A stretch of DNA of 5,207 nucleotides from Tardiphaga sp. (GTDB taxonomy: Bacteria > Pseudomonadota > Alphaproteobacteria > Rhizobiales > Xanthobacteraceae), in assembly GCA_014377915.1 (NCBI GenBank), contig JACMOT010000053.1, positions 1-5,207 on the forward strand, in the 5' to 3' direction. The translations under genes and the position numbers were made by a program. Positions 1-5,207 of this stretch are shown piece after piece (position 1 is the first letter of the stretch; each line of letters begins with the position of its first letter). Under the pieces are notes generated by a model. It was not told the DNA's origin. It searched no databases and saw nothing but the letters and a program-made list of their open reading frames with translations.

Positions 1-191
1 CGCTGGTAGCTCGGCAGGTCGTATTTTTCAAAATTATCGAGCGTGGCATCGGAGAACACCACGCCGAAGCCGAAGGTGTCATCGGGCCGGTTGCGCTCAT
101 GGACGGTAATGTCGGCTTGCGGCCGCTGCTTTTTCAGCAGGATCGCCGCATACAGCCCCGCGGGCCCGCCACCAATGATCGCGATCTTCAT
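1..191 (-). CDS. FAD-dependent aryl-CoA monooxygenase, N-terminal part (salicylyl-CoA 5-hydroxylase / 2-aminobenzoyl-CoA monooxygenase-reductase family); cut by window edge
   Basis: Only the first 63 codons are present. They show a Rossmann FAD-binding fold: a hydrophobic strand, then [10 protein letters not shown] (residues 7-16), a second strand ending in Glu32 (the usual ribose-binding acid), and the segment [10 protein letters not shown] (39-48). The [15 protein letters not shown] stretch is characteristic of the bifunctional salicylyl-CoA 5-hydroxylase/oxidoreductase family. Members are usually about 750-800 residues, with a flavin hydroxylase half and an old-yellow-enzyme-like half. In Azoarcus evansii the relative acts on 2-aminobenzoyl-CoA, using O2 and NAD(P)H to give a non-aromatic 2-amino-5-oxocyclohexene carboxyl-CoA. 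The start is supported by GGGAGG (202-197) 5 nt before the ATG. An operator-like palindrome lies 32 nt upstream, so the gene probably has its own promoter. The family is well supported; the substrate (salicylyl- or aminobenzoyl-CoA) cannot be read from this fragment. Confidence 0.85.
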   Translation of the reverse strand, partial: MKIAIIGGGPAGLYAAILLKKQRPQADITVHERNRPDDTFGFGVVFSDATLDNFEKYDLPSYQ

Positions 192-223
192 GCCAGCCTC
201 CCGTAGAGCTTCAACCCAGATAT

Positions 224-235
224 TTTAATCTTAAA
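224..235. promoter_or_regulatory. Operator-like palindrome upstream of the monooxygenase (site 1)
   Basis: The + strand reads TTTAATCTTAAA: arms TTTAA and TTAAA around a 2-nt spacer, an AT island in GC-rich DNA. It ends 32 nt before the monooxygenase start codon. The same core recurs at 3286-3297 and 3379-3390. In the direction of the gene it runs into TAAAATAT, which could serve as a -10 element, so a bound protein would block the promoter. The regulator is not in the window; a MarR-type repressor is a guess from what commonly controls aryl-CoA catabolism. Confidence 0.55.
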
Positions 236-310
236 GCATTTTCGTGCAAGCCTGTTTGGGCGGCAGTGGCTGCATGGTACGCAGGCCCGTTCCCCGGATG
301 CTGCGCAGCG

Positions 311-326
311 CGCCCCACTTGGGGCG
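311..326. repeat. Inner stem of hairpin A
   Basis: CGCCCC (311-316) and GGGGCG (321-326) are perfect complements around a 4-nt loop, and a G-U and a C-G pair can extend the stem to 309-328. Alternatively GCAGCGC (305-311) can pair with GCGCTGC (331-337) as the next layer of the same arm. This lies inside the larger CCCCGGAT/ATCCGGGG stem. Confidence 0.7.
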
Positions 327-338
327 TGGTGCGCTGCT

Positions 339-383
339 GATCCGGGGTCCCGGTTGTGCGCCGAAAAACCGGGATCCCGGATC
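339..383. repeat. Hairpin B: 17-bp inverted repeat with 11-nt loop
   Basis: Bases 339-355 pair with 367-383 over all 17 positions, with a single G-U wobble (G347 with T375) when read as + strand RNA; the minus-strand transcript has an A-C mismatch there instead. The loop is 356-366. This is the strongest single stem in the window and competes with hairpins A and C for its outer bases. Confidence 0.8.
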
Positions 384-389
384 TGCGCA

Positions 390-407
390 GCGGCATAAGA
401 ATGCCGC
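390..407. repeat. Inner stem of hairpin C
   Basis: GCGGCAT (390-396) and ATGCCGC (401-407) form a perfect 7-bp stem with an AAGA loop. It is enclosed by the CCCGGA (376-381) and TCCGGG (414-419) arms with a partly paired interior. The element ends 23 bp beyond the stop codon of the enoyl-CoA hydratase family gene. Confidence 0.75.
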
Positions 408-442
408 AACGCGTCCGGGAAACCAGCTCGCCAAATCTGCCT

Positions 443-1279
443 TTAATTGCCCTGAAACACCGGCTTCGCCTTGTTCGCAAAGGCATGAAACGCGCGGGCA
501 AAATCCTCGGTGGTCATGCACAGCGCCTGCGCCACCGCCTCGGCCTCGATCGCCTCTTCCACCGACATCGCCCATTCCATCGCCAGCATGCGCTTGGTCA
601 TGGTATTGGCATAGGTCGGGCCCTCGGCGATCTGCCTGGCCAGCGCCTGCGCCTCGGCCAGCACCTGTTCCGGCGCGACGATACGGCTGAAGAAGCCCCA
701 GCGCTCGCCTTCTTCCGCGGTCATGAAGCGGCCGGTATAGAGCAACTCCGAGGCCCGCGACTGGCCGATGATGCGCGGCAGGATCGCGCATGCCCCCATG
801 TCGCAGCCGGCGAGCCCAACCTTGTTGAACAGGAAGCCGACCTTGGCGCCGGTCGCGGCAATCCGCAAATCGGAGGCCATCGCCATGATCGCGCCGGCAC
901 CGGCGCAGATGCCCTCCACGGCGGCCACGATCGGCTGCGGGCAGGCGCGCATCGCCTTGACCAGGTCGCCGGTCATCCGCGTGAAGGCGGTGAGGTCCCT
1001 GGTGTTCATCTCGACCAGCGGGCCGATGATCTCGAACACGTCGCCGCCGGACGAAAAATTACCGCCGGCGCCGGTGATGACGATGGTCTTGACGTCATCG
1101 TCCATCGCACAGGCGCGGAAGAAGTCGGTGAGTTCGCGGTAGCTCTGAAAGGTCAGCGGGTTCTTGCGCTCCGGCCGATTCAGCGTCACCTGAGCGACAC
1201 CATCGACCACCGCGAGCAGAAAATGCTGTGGCGCGTAGTCACGAAGCGGCAGCGTGACGGGGTTGGCGAATTTTTGCAT
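443..1279 (-). CDS. Enoyl-CoA hydratase/isomerase (crotonase) family protein
   Basis: The 278-residue protein has the usual crotonase length plus a short N-terminal extension. Family signs are [11 protein letters not shown] (33-43), the first oxyanion-hole loop NFSSGGDVF (74-82), the second, [10 protein letters not shown] (121-130), and [18 protein letters not shown] (167-184). Members bind acyl-CoA thioesters in the cytoplasm and hydrate, isomerise or cleave them. By eye, the position matching rat enoyl-CoA hydratase Glu144 is not acidic (near Phe151), Glu164 is matched by Glu178, and an Asp (160) sits where dienoyl-CoA isomerase and 4-chlorobenzoyl-CoA dehalogenase carry a catalytic Asp. 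It may therefore not be a plain 2-enoyl-CoA hydratase. GGGAG (1289-1285) lies 5 nt before the ATG. It follows the SDR gene after 40 bp and is probably its co-transcribed partner. The family is certain; the exact substrate is unknown, probably a ring-derived CoA ester. Confidence 0.92.
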   Translation of the reverse strand: MQKFANPVTLPLRDYAPQHFLLAVVDGVAQVTLNRPERKNPLTFQSYRELTDFFRACAMDDDVKTIVITGAGGNFSSGGDVFEIIGPLVEMNTRDLTAFTRMTGDLVKAMRACPQPIVAAVEGICAGAGAIMAMASDLRIAATGAKVGFLFNKVGLAGCDMGACAILPRIIGQSRASELLYTGRFMTAEEGERWGFFSRIVAPEQVLAEAQALARQIAEGPTYANTMTKRMLAMEWAMSVEEAIEAEAVAQALCMTTEDFARAFHAFANKAKPVFQGN

Positions 1280-1319
1280 GTAAACTCCCAGTAGCCTGTT
1301 GTTGGTTAGTTGCGCTGGA

Positions 1320-2078
1320 TCAGATCTCGCCGCCGGCGACGACGAGGCTCTGCCCGGTGACCGCGCTGGCGCCCGCGCCGCACAGATACAGCACGGCGTC
1401 GGCGACTTCCGCCGGCGTCACCAGCCGGCCCTGCGGATTATGTCGGGCGAGTTCGGCGACCGCCTGCTCGCGGGTGCGGCCGGTCTTGCTGATGATGTTG
1501 TCGATGCTGCCTTCCAGCAGATCGGTCTCGGTGAAACCCGGGCACACGGCGTTGACGGTGACGCCCTTGCTCGCCACCTCCAGCGCCAATGAGCGCACCA
1601 GCCCGATCACCGCGTGCTTGGCGGCGGCATAGGCGGTGACATAGCCATAGCCCTTCAGCCCCGCCGTCGATGCGATGGCGACGATACGACCACGCTTGTT
1701 CGCGACCATGCCGGGCAGCACCCCTTGCGCCGCATGCACCACGCCCATGAAATTGACGTCCATCATGCGCTGAAACAGCGCCGCATCGGAGCGGCCGAAC
1801 GGCGCGGATTCCGCGGCACCCGCATTTGCAACCAGTATATCGATCGGTTGTCGAGCGGCAGCCTGCGCGATGGCCGCGGCGAGCCCCGCTTGATTGGATA
1901 CGTCGGCGGCGATGGCATGATGCGCATCCCCGGCGGCGACCACCTCGTTCAGCGTGGCGAGGTTGCGGCCCAGGATGGTCACGGTCGCGCCAGCCTGCCG
2001 CAACGAAGCGGCGATGGCCCGACCAATGCCGCGTCCCCCGCCGGTCACCAGCGCGTGCGAACCTGACAGGTCAGACAT
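1320..2078 (-). CDS. SDR family NAD(P)-dependent oxidoreductase, probably a 3-hydroxyacyl-CoA dehydrogenase type
   Basis: This is a 252-residue classical short-chain dehydrogenase. It has the cofactor motif TGGGRGIG (12-19), Asp59-Val60, NAG (85-87), the structural Asn109, and the catalytic set Ser137, Tyr150 and Lys154 (YAAAK), followed by CPG (179-181). The basic residue Arg38 after the second strand favours NADP(H) over NAD(H); that is inference. The C-terminus [13 protein letters not shown] is the usual tetramer-forming tail. Such enzymes oxidise or reduce hydroxy/oxo groups on acyl-CoA or acyl-ACP. Between an acyl-CoA dehydrogenase and a crotonase, the likely job is the hydroxyacyl-CoA dehydrogenation step of a beta-oxidation-like sequence. 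The start overlaps the stop of the upstream dehydrogenase in ATGTCTGA (8 bp), with only a weak ribosome site, so translation is probably coupled. Confidence 0.92.
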   Translation of the reverse strand: MSDLSGSHALVTGGGRGIGRAIAASLRQAGATVTILGRNLATLNEVVAAGDAHHAIAADVSNQAGLAAAIAQAAARQPIDILVANAGAAESAPFGRSDAALFQRMMDVNFMGVVHAAQGVLPGMVANKRGRIVAIASTAGLKGYGYVTAYAAAKHAVIGLVRSLALEVASKGVTVNAVCPGFTETDLLEGSIDNIISKTGRTREQAVAELARHNPQGRLVTPAEVADAVLYLCGAGASAVTGQSLVVAGGEI

Positions 2079-3252
2079 GGGCCACCGCCTGCGCGGTCTT
2101 GATCAGTTCGCGGCCGATAATCACCTTCTGCACTTCGGTCGCGCCTTCATAGATCCGCAGCGCGCGGATTTCGCGGTACAGTTCCTCGACCTTGACGCCC
2201 TTCTGGACGCCGAGCCCGCCAAACATCTGCAGCGCCCGATCGATCACGCGTTGCGCGGCTTCGGTGGCATACATCTTGGCCATCGCGGCTTCCCGCGTGA
2301 TGCGCGGCGCGCCCTGGTCCTTGGTCCAGGCGGAGCGATAGACCAGCAGCGCCGAGGCATCGATGTCGGTCGCCATGTCGGCAAGACCGGCCTGCGTCAA
2401 TTGCAGATCGCCGAGCGTATGACCGAACATCTTTCGCGTCACCGAGCGATGCACCGCCTCGTCGAGCGCACGACGGCCGAGGCCCAGCGCGGCGGCGCCG
2501 ACCGTCGAGCGAAACACGTCGAGCGTCGCCATCGCCACCTTGAAACCTTCGCCGTCACGGCCGATCCGGTTGGTCACCGGCACGCGGCAATCATCGAACC
2601 GCAGCGTCGCCAGCGGATGCGGCGCCATCACATCGATGCGCTCGGCGATCGTCAGGCCGGGCGTATCGGCATCGACGACATAGGCGCTGATGCCGCGGCT
2701 GCCGGCTTCGCCAGTGCGCAGGAACACGACGTAATGATCGGCGATACCGCCATTGGAAATCCAGGTCTTGCTGCCATTGATGCGGACGTGGTCATGACCG
2801 TCAGGCACGGCGCTCGTGGTCATGGCGGCCACATCGGACCCGGCGTCGGTCTCCGACAGCGCAAACGCGGCGATGGCCTCGCCCTTGGCCACGCGTGGCA
2901 AATAGCGCGCCTTCAGATCGTCGGAGCCGAACAGGCTGATCGGACCGGTTCCGAGCCCCTGCATGGCGAAGGCGAAATCGGCGAGACCGCTGACATAGGC
3001 CAGCGTCTCGCGCACCAGGCACAGCGTGCGCACATCGAAGGTCGGATACAGTCCGCCGTGACTGGCCGGTACCGCTGCGCGCAACCAGCCGGCGTCGCCC
3101 ATCGCCTTCACCAGACGCCGGCACGAGCCGTCGGTGTCATCATGGTCGATCAGGTCTGGCACATGGACTTCGGCCCACCGCGCCAGCTCCGCGGCGAGTT
3201 GGCGGTGCTGATCCTCGAAAAACGGCCACGATAGAAAGGACTGGTCGGACAT
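2071..3252 (-). CDS. Acyl-CoA dehydrogenase family protein
   Basis: The 393-residue flavoprotein has standard acyl-CoA dehydrogenase length and all three domains: N-terminal helices with [14 protein letters not shown] (59-72), the middle beta domain with [12 protein letters not shown] (129-140) and [16 protein letters not shown] (162-177), and a C-terminal helical domain with [10 protein letters not shown] (343-352) and [11 protein letters not shown] (365-375). Glu369 in YEG matches the catalytic base of medium-chain-type enzymes. It would use FAD to desaturate a CoA thioester at C2-C3 and pass electrons to ETF. The start at 3252 is chosen because GGGAAG (3263-3258) lies 5 nt before it. An in-frame ATG at 3357 would add 35 residues unlike the family and would run through the operator and promoter region. 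It is the first gene of the leftward operon and is overlapped by the SDR gene. The physiological substrate is unknown. Confidence 0.95.
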   Translation of the reverse strand: MSDQSFLSWPFFEDQHRQLAAELARWAEVHVPDLIDHDDTDGSCRRLVKAMGDAGWLRAAVPASHGGLYPTFDVRTLCLVRETLAYVSGLADFAFAMQGLGTGPISLFGSDDLKARYLPRVAKGEAIAAFALSETDAGSDVAAMTTSAVPDGHDHVRINGSKTWISNGGIADHYVVFLRTGEAGSRGISAYVVDADTPGLTIAERIDVMAPHPLATLRFDDCRVPVTNRIGRDGEGFKVAMATLDVFRSTVGAAALGLGRRALDEAVHRSVTRKMFGHTLGDLQLTQAGLADMATDIDASALLVYRSAWTKDQGAPRITREAAMAKMYATEAAQRVIDRALQMFGGLGVQKGVKVEELYREIRALRIYEGATEVQKVIIGRELIKTAQAVAHV

Positions 3253-3285
3253 GATTACTTCCCTGCGTTCCGGCAACCGAATTAT

Positions 3286-3297
3286 TTTAAACCTAAA
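3286..3297. promoter_or_regulatory. Operator-like palindrome upstream of the acyl-CoA dehydrogenase operon (site 2)
   Basis: The + strand reads TTTAAACCTAAA, extended by one base pair each side to TTTTA-AACC-TAAAA (3285-3298). It ends 33 nt before the dehydrogenase start codon, almost the same spacing as site 1 before the monooxygenase. Read in the gene direction, sites 1 and 2 share 14 of 17 bases, ending in TTAAAATA, so both may combine an operator with a -10 element. Confidence 0.6.
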
Positions 3298-3378
3298 ACG
3301 ATTGCGAACACTAGCCATGCGCTGAATTCCGGAAATGCCGCGGTGCGAAATGCCCACGCGCTAGGCATCCGACAGCCC

Positions 3379-3390
3379 TTTAAGTCTAAA
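3379..3390. promoter_or_regulatory. Operator-like palindrome upstream of the hydrolase operon (site 3)
   Basis: The + strand reads TTTAAGTCTAAA, with arms TTTA and TAAA. It lies 69 nt before the hydrolase start and about 14 bp upstream of the candidate -10 TATAAA (3405-3410), roughly where RNA polymerase would contact the -35 region. On the minus strand, 12 of 14 bases match site 2. Confidence 0.55.
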
Positions 3391-3413
3391 ACTATCGCTT
3401 TTCATATAAATCC

Positions 3414-3426
3414 ATCCTGCTAGGAT
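3414..3426. repeat. Small inverted repeat near the predicted hydrolase transcription start
   Basis: ATCCT (3414-3418) and AGGAT (3422-3426) are perfect complements around a 3-nt spacer. An alternative pairing is AATCC (3409-3413) with GGATT (3423-3427). It sits just downstream of the candidate -10 and could be a second binding site or a 5' leader hairpin; chance is also possible for arms this short. Confidence 0.3.
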
Positions 3427-3459
3427 TGATCGCGTTCCACCCTGCAAGGGAGATGCGCC

Positions 3460-4287
3460 ATGCCTGAAACCGCAGCCATGATGACGAAGGACGGCCGCTT
3501 CGGCTATCAAGCGTCGGGAGACAGCAGCCTGCCCGCGCTGGTGTTTTTACACGGCATCGGCGGCGCCGGGCGCGGTTGGCGCCACCAGATCGATGTATTT
3601 GGCGACCGCTATCACGCGATCGGCTGGGACATGCCGGGCTATGGCGGTTCGCCCCAATTGCCCGAGGTCACCATGTCCGCGCTCGCCGAGGCGCTGAAGG
3701 ATTTTCTCGCGCAGCTCGGCGTCATCAAGCCGGTACTGGTCGGCCACTCGATCGGCGGCATGGTGGTGCAGCAATTGTTGGTCAAGTACCCGGACCTCGC
3801 CGGTGCGGTGGTGCTGGCGCAGACGACTTCCGCCTTCGGCAGCTCCGACGGCGAGTGGCAGAAGAATTTCATCGACGCCCGGCTGGGTCCGCTCGACCGC
3901 GGCGAGACGATGGTATCGATGGCGCCGAAGCTGGTGCAGGGCCTGATCGGCGACGATCCCGATCCCGCCGGCATCGCGCTGGCGCAGGACTGCATGGCTT
4001 CGGTCAGGCCCGAAACCTATCGCTCCTCGATGATGGCGATGATCGGCTTCGATCTGCGCAAGAACATGGCCGACATCGCAGTGCCCACGCTGTTGCTGTC
4101 GGGTTCAAAGGACAATAACGCGCCGGCCAAGACGATGGCGAAGATGGCGACCGCCGTGAAAGGTTCGACCTATGTCGAACTCGAAGGCGTCGGCCATCTC
4201 GCGAGTTTCGAACGCCCCGATGAATTCAACGAAGTGATCAACGATTTCCTGTCCACCACCCACGAACTTTCGGGGACATCCTCATGA
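3460..4287 (+). CDS. Alpha/beta hydrolase
   Basis: This is a 275-residue alpha/beta-hydrolase-fold protein with a complete apparent triad: nucleophile Ser97 in GHSIGG (95-100), Asp218 in SGSKDNNAP (214-222), and His246 in GVGHLASFERP (243-253). The oxyanion-hole motif LHGIGG is at 30-35 and the typical DMPGYGGS at 57-64. There is no signal peptide, so it acts in the cytoplasm. The fold covers thioesterases, esterases, lactonases and C-C bond hydrolases. In this setting, cleavage of a ring-derived lactone or diketone, or release of a CoA thioester, are the likely roles, but sequence alone does not choose. AGGGAG (3447-3452) lies 7 nt before the ATG and supports this start over the ATG pair at 3478 and 3481. 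It is the first gene of the rightward operon, preceded by operator site 3, and overlaps the next gene by ATGA. Confidence 0.93.
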   Translation: MPETAAMMTKDGRFGYQASGDSSLPALVFLHGIGGAGRGWRHQIDVFGDRYHAIGWDMPGYGGSPQLPEVTMSALAEALKDFLAQLGVIKPVLVGHSIGGMVVQQLLVKYPDLAGAVVLAQTTSAFGSSDGEWQKNFIDARLGPLDRGETMVSMAPKLVQGLIGDDPDPAGIALAQDCMASVRPETYRSSMMAMIGFDLRKNMADIAVPTLLLSGSKDNNAPAKTMAKMATAVKGSTYVELEGVGHLASFERPDEFNEVINDFLSTTHELSGTSS

Positions 4288-5207
4288 CCATGCCCGCCAA
4301 ACTCGACCTTGACGCCATCGCGCTCGACAGACCGATCTTCGACCCCAGGGCCTATGGCCTGACCGACGAGCAGGCCGAGATCATGACCCGCGCCCGCACG
4401 CTGGGCCAGACGGTGTTCGCCGGCCGTGCGCCGATCTGGGACAAGGAAGCCCGCTTCCCCGCCGACAACTACAAGGATTTGCATGCCGCTGGCCTGCTCG
4501 GCATCGCGATCCCGAAAGCCCATGGCGGGCTCGGCGCCGACTACCAGACCTATGCGATGACCGCCGCCGAAATCGGCCGCTATTGCGGTGCCACCGCGCT
4601 GACCTGGAACATGCATGTCTGCTCGACGCTGTGGTCCGGCCCGCTCGCCGACGACCTCGACATGGACGACGTCACCCGCGCCGACCAAGAGCGCCGCCGC
4701 GCGATCCATTACAAGCGCATCGTCGAAGATGGTGCGATCTATTCGCAGCCGTTCTCCGAAGGCGGCGCTGCCGCTGCCGGCGGCGTTGCATTCGGCACGG
4801 AAGCCAGGCCGGTCGACGGCGGCTGGCTGGTGAATGGCAAGAAGATCTTTGCGTCACTTTCCGGCCATGCCGATTATTACGGCGTGCTGTGCACCGAGAT
4901 GCTCGACGGCGAAAAGGCCTCGCGCCGCAACACGCTGTATCTGGGGCTGCCCGCCAAGGCCGACGGCGTGTCGGTGGTCGGCGACTGGGATCCGCTGGGC
5001 ATGCGCGGCACCGTGTCGCGCACGCTCATCTTCAAGGATGTATTCGTGCCGCATGACGCGGCGCTGATGCCGCGCGGCGTGTATTTCCAGGCGGCGATGC
5101 GCTGGCCGCATATGTTCCTGACGCTGTCGCCGACCTATGGCGGCCCCGCGCAGGCGGCCTATGATTTCACGGTCAAGTATCTGCGGGGCGAAGTGCCAGG
5201 CACGCCG
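4284..5207 (+). CDS. Acyl-CoA dehydrogenase family protein, divergent type; C-terminus beyond window
   Basis: The reading frame is open from the ATG at 4284 to the right edge (308 codons, no stop). It shows the acyl-CoA dehydrogenase plan: LHAAGLLGIAIPKAHGGLGA (66-85), the middle domain with GGWLVNGKKIFASLSGHADYYGVL (179-202), and GDWDPLGMRGTVSRTLIFKDVFVP (233-256), then the start of the helical C-terminal domain. Where typical enzymes have an E/D-x-x-AGSD flavin loop, this one reads QPFSEGGAAAAGG (155-167). It also carries an acidic/basic stretch (121-147) between the N-terminal and middle domains. It may act on an unusual CoA ester, or as an oxygen-using relative of the fold; both are open. 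The catalytic base region lies outside the window. GGGGA (4272-4276) sits 7 nt before the start, and the ATGA overlap with the hydrolase implies translational coupling. A second ATG at 4290 is less well placed. Confidence 0.92.
   Translation, partial: MTMPAKLDLDAIALDRPIFDPRAYGLTDEQAEIMTRARTLGQTVFAGRAPIWDKEARFPADNYKDLHAAGLLGIAIPKAHGGLGADYQTYAMTAAEIGRYCGATALTWNMHVCSTLWSGPLADDLDMDDVTRADQERRRAIHYKRIVEDGAIYSQPFSEGGAAAAGGVAFGTEARPVDGGWLVNGKKIFASLSGHADYYGVLCTEMLDGEKASRRNTLYLGLPAKADGVSVVGDWDPLGMRGTVSRTLIFKDVFVPHDAALMPRGVYFQAAMRWPHMFLTLSPTYGGPAQAAYDFTVKYLRGEVPGTP

Larger units (their letters stand above)
292..419. repeat. Interlocking palindromic intergenic repeat (three alternative stem-loops)
   Basis: Four arms of the motif CCCGGA/TCCGGG alternate in orientation at about 292-298, 341-347, 376-381 and 414-419. 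Neighbouring arms can pair in three ways. Hairpin A (292-347) has CCCCGGAT pairing with ATCCGGGG, plus an inner stem. Hairpin B (339-383) has a 17-bp stem with one G-U pair. Hairpin C (376-419) has outer CCCGGA/TCCGGG and inner GCGGCAT/ATGCCGC. A-B and B-C share arms and so exclude each other, while A and C can coexist. No T-run follows in either direction, so this is not a canonical terminator. It resembles the dispersed palindromic elements found between genes in Bradyrhizobium and Rhodopseudomonas (from memory, not searched). It fills most of the 192-442 gap, which holds no credible gene. Confidence 0.75.
3253..3459. promoter_or_regulatory. Divergent promoter region between the two operons
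   Basis: These 207 bp separate the leftward dehydrogenase operon from the rightward hydrolase operon and are clearly more AT-rich than the flanking genes. They hold two copies of the TTTAA-N-Y-Y-TAAA palindrome, one near each gene. Leftward, TAAAAT (3293-3288 region, part of site 2) could be a -10 element. Rightward, TATAAA (3405-3410) is a candidate -10 with site 3 at about the -35 position; no good TTGACA match is seen, so the exact promoters are uncertain. TTCCGGAA (3327-3334) is a further 8-bp palindrome. Confidence 0.65.

Noticed and set aside
188..409. Small minus-strand frame through the palindromic repeat
   Set aside because: Its repeated Arg-Asp-Pro-Gly units are a translation of the repeat arms, and it overlaps the monooxygenase start.
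292..419. Intrinsic terminator for the leftward operon
   Set aside because: The stems are strong, but no T-run follows the hairpins on the minus strand; read-through control is possible but a canonical terminator is not seen.
339..419. CRISPR array or IS-end interpretation of the repeats
   Set aside because: There are no evenly spaced direct repeats with unique spacers, no transposase gene and no target-site duplication visible.
356..1294. 312-codon open frame on the + strand antisense to the crotonase-family gene
   Set aside because: Its composition is low-complexity Arg/His/Gly, it has no family motif, and it starts inside the palindromic repeat.
1954..3234. Long open frame (426 codons) on the + strand, antisense to the first acyl-CoA dehydrogenase and the SDR gene
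   Set aside because: It is rich in Arg, His and Ala with no recognisable domain, overlaps two well-supported genes on the other strand, and is what GC-rich codon bias produces in the opposite frame.
3327..3334. TTCCGGAA palindrome as a regulatory site
   Set aside because: An 8-bp palindrome is easily met by chance in a window of this size, and no second copy is found in the other promoter gap.
3253..3357. N-terminal extension of the first acyl-CoA dehydrogenase to an ATG at 3357
   Set aside because: The extra 35 residues do not resemble the family, they would cover operator site 2, and the ATG at 3252 has a well-placed GGGAAG ribosome site.

Overview
The window looks like chromosomal DNA of a GC-rich alphaproteobacterium, most plausibly of the Bradyrhizobium/Rhodopseudomonas group. 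The grounds are the strong G/C third-position codon bias, the protein sequences, and a GC-rich palindromic intergenic repeat of the kind I remember from that group. No taxonomic search was possible.

Layout. Two divergent gene sets flank a 207-bp intergenic region (3253-3459). On the minus strand, reading leftwards, are an acyl-CoA dehydrogenase (3252-2071), an SDR oxidoreductase overlapping it by 8 bp (2078-1320), an enoyl-CoA hydratase/isomerase family protein (1279-443), and, after a 251-bp gap, the N-terminal 63 codons of an FAD monooxygenase (191-1, cut by the window edge). On the plus strand are an alpha/beta hydrolase (3460-4287) and a second, unrelated-looking acyl-CoA dehydrogenase (4284 to the right edge), joined by an ATGA overlap. 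The gap at 192-442 holds interlocking palindromes (292-419) and an AT-rich operator-like site (224-235).

Function. The monooxygenase fragment matches the N-terminus of the bifunctional salicylyl-CoA 5-hydroxylase / 2-aminobenzoyl-CoA monooxygenase-reductase family, which hydroxylates, and in the aminobenzoyl case also dearomatises, an aryl-CoA thioester. Together with two dehydrogenases, a crotonase, an SDR and a hydrolase, this suggests an aerobic aryl-CoA catabolic cluster. The best guess is the 2-aminobenzoyl-CoA (anthranilate) type, where beta-oxidation-like steps process the dearomatised ring. The substrate is inferred; the CoA ligase and regulator that would settle it are not in the window.

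Regulation. A 12-bp near-palindrome, TTTAA-N-Y-Y-TAAA, occurs upstream of all three transcription starts I would predict: the monooxygenase, the first dehydrogenase and the hydrolase. Two copies lie almost the same distance (32 and 33 nt) from their start codons. This is the most interesting non-coding signal here and suggests one local regulator, perhaps MarR-type, controlling the whole cluster.
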